From Algiphilus aromaticivorans DG1253 (GTDB lineage: Bacteria > Pseudomonadota > Gammaproteobacteria > Nevskiales > Nevskiaceae), in the NCBI RefSeq assembly GCF_000733765.1, contig NZ_JPOG01000001.1, forward strand, positions 310,001 to 374,000: a stretch of 64,000 nucleotides of DNA, in the 5' to 3' direction. The position numbers and the translations under genes are program-made. The notes beneath the pieces are model-generated. The model saw nothing but the letters and a program-made list of their open reading frames with translations, was not told the origin of the DNA and made no database searches. Of the stretch, positions 63,925-64,000 are shown piece by piece. The number at the start of each line of letters is the position of its first letter. Position 1 is the first letter of the stretch.

Positions 63925-64000
63925 TCAGCCAGTACCCATCGCGTTGTTGGCTAGCGCAAGCACGTCGATGGTAGCGGCCTCGGTGAGTTTCGGATCCTCC
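63925..64000 (-). CDS. C-terminal fragment of an unidentified protein
   Basis: The last 24 codons of a minus-strand gene that begins outside the window, read from the right edge: EDPKLTEAATIDVLALANNA then MGTG and stop. Codon use is consistent with a real gene end. In PQQ clusters an alcohol dehydrogenase or regulator often lies here, but the fragment is too short to name. Confidence 0.5.
   Translation of the reverse strand, partial: EDPKLTEAATIDVLALANNAMGTG

Overview
The window is high-GC chromosomal DNA with dense, bacterial gene packing. The gene set is proteobacterial and most consistent with a gammaproteobacterium: rplM-rpsI followed by tRNA-Gln, rdgC, rlmJ, a pilT/pilU locus, rpiA, prpBC, a GtrA/GtrB cassette, TonB and Gram-negative porins, and several -24/-12 (sigma-54) promoters. 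Genus cannot be decided from the sequence alone. I see no insertion sequence, prophage, CRISPR array or replication origin.

Layout. 1-1.2 kb: a nemR-nemA type pair (TetR repressor and Old Yellow Enzyme, the latter cut by the window edge), each gene preceded by a related operator. 1.5-4.9 kb: a large secreted parallel beta-helix protein with ~150-residue super-repeats. 5-18 kb: housekeeping and metabolic genes (esterase, prpB-prpC, a GDT1-type transporter, a translationally coupled hydrolase/membrane protein/thioesterase trio, HDOD protein, rpiA, YggS, three tandem PilT-family ATPases, an aldo/keto reductase). 18.4-21.3 kb: a GT39/GtrB/GtrA lipid-linked sugar-transfer cassette. 21.3-30.5 kb: an operon of thermostable-hemolysin-family protein, AMP-dependent ligase, haem-oxygenase-like diiron protein, SDR and TPR protein. 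It is preceded by a -24/-12 promoter and a tandem palindromic enhancer candidate, and lies next to a PstS-like protein, a porin-like protein, and a histidine kinase with an NtrC-type regulator. 30.5-44.8 kb: an AddAB-like helicase/nuclease pair, rlmJ, Nudix, a nitronate monooxygenase-like protein, rplM-rpsI, tRNA-Gln, rdgC, an SNase-like lipoprotein, a candidate small RNA or attenuator, and an ABC1/UbiB-family kinase. 44.9-49 kb: a secreted trypsin-fold protease with a GlyGly-CTERM-like tail, a small secreted protein and a TonB receptor.

49.8-64 kb: a periplasmic alcohol-oxidation island. An AcoR-type sigma-54 activator (50356-52386, minus) sits among a small helical protein, a porin, a Ca-type PQQ alcohol dehydrogenase, a pentapeptide-repeat protein, a cytochrome plus flavocytochrome-c-sulfide-dehydrogenase-like flavoprotein pair, cytochrome c550, a SoxYZ-like carrier, a relay-type metallo-hydrolase, DUF779 and an aldehyde dehydrogenase. 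I read five -24/-12 promoters here: upstream of the small protein, the porin, the dehydrogenase, the cytochrome c550 operon and the aldehyde dehydrogenase. Two of them share an upstream near-palindrome. The simplest model is one activator switching on uptake (porin), periplasmic oxidation (PQQ enzyme to cytochromes) and aldehyde disposal together.

The two most interesting items are the sigma-54-controlled thermostable-hemolysin/ligase/diiron/SDR operon, which looks like a small-molecule or lipid biosynthetic system with its own two-component control, and the multi-promoter PQQ regulon with an FccAB-like pair and a co-regulated unknown small protein.
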